NCBI RefSeq assembly: GCF_014836905.1
Contig: NZ_JACSPZ010000001.1
Span: 592,891 to 656,890 of the forward strand
Length of the DNA stretch: 64,000 nt
Source: Solibacillus faecavium
GTDB taxonomy: Bacteria > Bacillota > Bacilli > Bacillales_A > Planococcaceae
Direction of reading: 5' to 3'
Position numbers and translations under genes: made by a program. This document shows, one piece after another, positions 62,689 to 64,000 of this stretch. Under the pieces are notes generated by a model. It did not search any database. It was not told the origin of the DNA and saw only the letters and a list, made by a program, of their open reading frames with translations. How positions within the stretch are numbered: the stretch's first letter is position 1; every line of letters begins with the position of its first letter.

Positions 62689-63633
62689 TTGCATAAATCA
62701 GAAAACTACTATTATATGGAGGCTCTTGTTTCTAGGTTATTAGCAGATGATGTAGATTTCATTAAAGTACAGGAGAAGTATTATCGAATTCTAGCTGGCA
62801 TATCAGGAGAAGAAAAATTACATCGTGTATTAGCAGATTATCATTTTAAAGATGATGCAACAATTCTTTATAATTTTGAATGTGTAAATGAGAAGGGTTT
62901 TTCCCATGAAATTGATGCCATTGTTTTAACGACTAGATTTCTCCTCATTATCGAGGTAAAACAAATATCAGGTACATTATTTTATAAACCACTTTTCCAT
63001 GAATTTGCCCGACTAACTGAGGAGGGTGTCTTAGAAAATTTTCCGAATCCGTTTGACCAAGCTTTTCGTCATCAGCTCTTTCTCTCTCATCAGCTTTCAA
63101 AATGGTCGATTCAGTTACCCGTTTTATATATTGTTGTTAATGCTAATATTCGAACAAAATTAGACCAATCCTTAAATAACTCGCCCATCATTCATTTAAG
63201 TGGAATGCCTCTGTTTCTAGAAAAATTATATGCAAATCATCATGAAACATCGGTAGATTTAGAGCATTTAAAAAATAAATTAAAGTCTTTATCTTGCCGG
63301 CTTCCCCCTAAGATGAAAGTGGAGAGTCATCGTTTACGTAAAGGAGTACTTTGCGTAAAATGCCAATTTCAAAATGTCATGTATTATCACTTTGGGTTGT
63401 GGATTTGCTCACAATGCGGCGAAAAGAATAAGGATGCAATATATCTGGCATTGCATCAATACCGGATTTTAATTAACGATCGTATTACAAATCGGGAATT
63501 AAGAGAATTTGTAGGGATTGAAAGCAAAGCTGTCGCTTCCAAACTTCTTAAAAGATTGAAGTTAAAGCAATTAGGTAGTGGACGAGGTGTTTATTACTTG
63601 ATCCCTGATGATATTTTAGAGCGTAGGATTTGA
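62689..63633 (+). CDS. NERD-domain protein with zinc ribbon and winged helix-like tail
   Basis: A 314-residue protein. The NERD (nuclease-related) domain spans about 40-150, with the core EIDAIVLTTRFLLIIEVKQI carrying the D...ExK signature of restriction-type nucleases. A zinc ribbon follows near 225-250 (CVKCQ...CSQCGE), then a helix-turn-helix-like end (ITNRELREFVGIESKAVASK). Nucleic-acid binding or cleavage is likely. Start TTG 62689 follows AGGGGTGA. No partner defence gene is visible in the window. Confidence 0.8.
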   Translation: MHKSENYYYMEALVSRLLADDVDFIKVQEKYYRILAGISGEEKLHRVLADYHFKDDATILYNFECVNEKGFSHEIDAIVLTTRFLLIIEVKQISGTLFYKPLFHEFARLTEEGVLENFPNPFDQAFRHQLFLSHQLSKWSIQLPVLYIVVNANIRTKLDQSLNNSPIIHLSGMPLFLEKLYANHHETSVDLEHLKNKLKSLSCRLPPKMKVESHRLRKGVLCVKCQFQNVMYYHFGLWICSQCGEKNKDAIYLALHQYRILINDRITNRELREFVGIESKAVASKLLKRLKLKQLGSGRGVYYLIPDDILERRI

Positions 63634-63668
63634 TGAGGTAGTAATGAAGATATTTATTTTTTGCAGGG

Positions 63669-64000
63669 GTTTCTACCTAGAAATTTTGCTTTCTTCATAT
63701 CGGGTTCTACTTTTCAGCTCATGCTTTCTACTTTTTATCAGCGAGGTTCTACTTCCGGCGTATTGGGTTCTACTTTCTCTAATGGACGGTCTACTTTTCA
63801 AACGGCATTTGCTAATACTCTCGCTGGGTTCTACTTTTCAGCTGATACTTTCTACTTTTTACTGAAAAGGTTCTACTTCCGGTGTACATGGTTCTACTTT
63901 CGCCACGGAGCGTTCTACTTTTTAAACGGCATTTGCTAATACTCTCGCTGGGTTCTACTTTTCAGCTGATACTTTCTACTTTTTACTGAAAAGGTTCTAC
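63669..64000 (-). repeat. 124-bp tandem repeat with GTAGAA anchors (locus C, continues beyond window)
   Basis: From 63803 a unit of 124 bp repeats: bases 63803-63876 and 63927-64000 are identical over all 74 positions that can be compared. Anchors GTAGAA on the minus strand are spaced 21, 21, 40, 21, 21 bp. The preceding part (63669-63802) is a diverged earlier unit. Small frames crossing it are artefacts. It is the youngest-looking of the three arrays since the copies are still identical. Confidence 0.85.

Noticed and set aside
63644..63939. Two overlapping plus-strand frames of 73 and 92 codons
   Set aside because: They are made of the 124-bp repeat and have Phe/Ser/Thr-rich repeat-derived translations.

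Overview
This window is a low-GC Firmicutes chromosome segment. Its backbone order is uvrBA, prfB, secA, hpf, fliT/S/D, flaG, hag, csrA-fliW, yviE, flgLK, flgN, flgM, yvyF, comFC/FA, degV, degU/S, yvyE, tagU and tagO. That is essentially the order I know from the Bacillus subtilis flagellar/competence/degSU region. The second SecA with an S-layer assembly protein, a CsaB-like pyruvyltransferase, and AT-rich intergenic repeats point to the Planococcaceae (Solibacillus/Lysinibacillus-like). The genus is an inference. No tRNA, rRNA, CRISPR array, IS element or prophage was found.

Layout. 1-3775: SOS-type uvrB-uvrA (uvrA is cut by the window start). 3.9-5.4 kb: an IDEAL-domain gene divergent from comK, then a YhjD-like gene. 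5.4-10.1 kb: prfB with its programmed +1 frameshift, secA1 and hpf. 10.2-12.4 kb: a PilZ protein, two more ComK-like genes in tandem, then a graveyard with a decayed type-I toxin/antisense locus and a phospho-sugar mutase fragment. 12.4-16 kb: flaG-fliD-fliT-fliS behind a probable sigma-D promoter. 16-31.7 kb: an accessory island inserted between flaG and hag. 31.8-38.5 kb: hag to yvyF, with CsrA/FliW control of flagellin. 38.5-45 kb: comF genes, degV, a lipoprotein, degU-degS. 45-57.6 kb: YvyE, an LCP ligase, TagO, SecA2-SlaP, two NlpC/P60 hydrolases, BrnQ and an S41 protease. 57.6-64 kb: TetR, a MurJ/GT4/CsaB-like operon and a NERD protein.

The island at 16-31.7 kb is the most interesting part. 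One sigma-D-type promoter appears to drive two Maf flagellin glycosyltransferases, a small unknown protein and a complete legionaminic-acid/CMP-legionaminate pathway (legB, legC, legG, legI, legH, ptmE-like, legF). Next to it lie a licA-licB-licC cluster (CDP-choline synthesis from imported choline) and a 665-residue soluble protein of the alkaline phosphatase/sulfatase superfamily with a helical-repeat N terminus. No licD is present. The combination suggests flagella carrying legionaminic acid and possibly phosphocholine, with the 665-residue protein as a candidate phosphotransferase; this last step is inference.

A second notable signal is a non-coding repeat family at three intergenic loci (about 40.68-41.34, 52.36-52.56 and 63.67-64.0 kb). 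GTAGAA-type anchors are spaced 21 bp apart and organised into units of about 124 bp. I do not recognise it.
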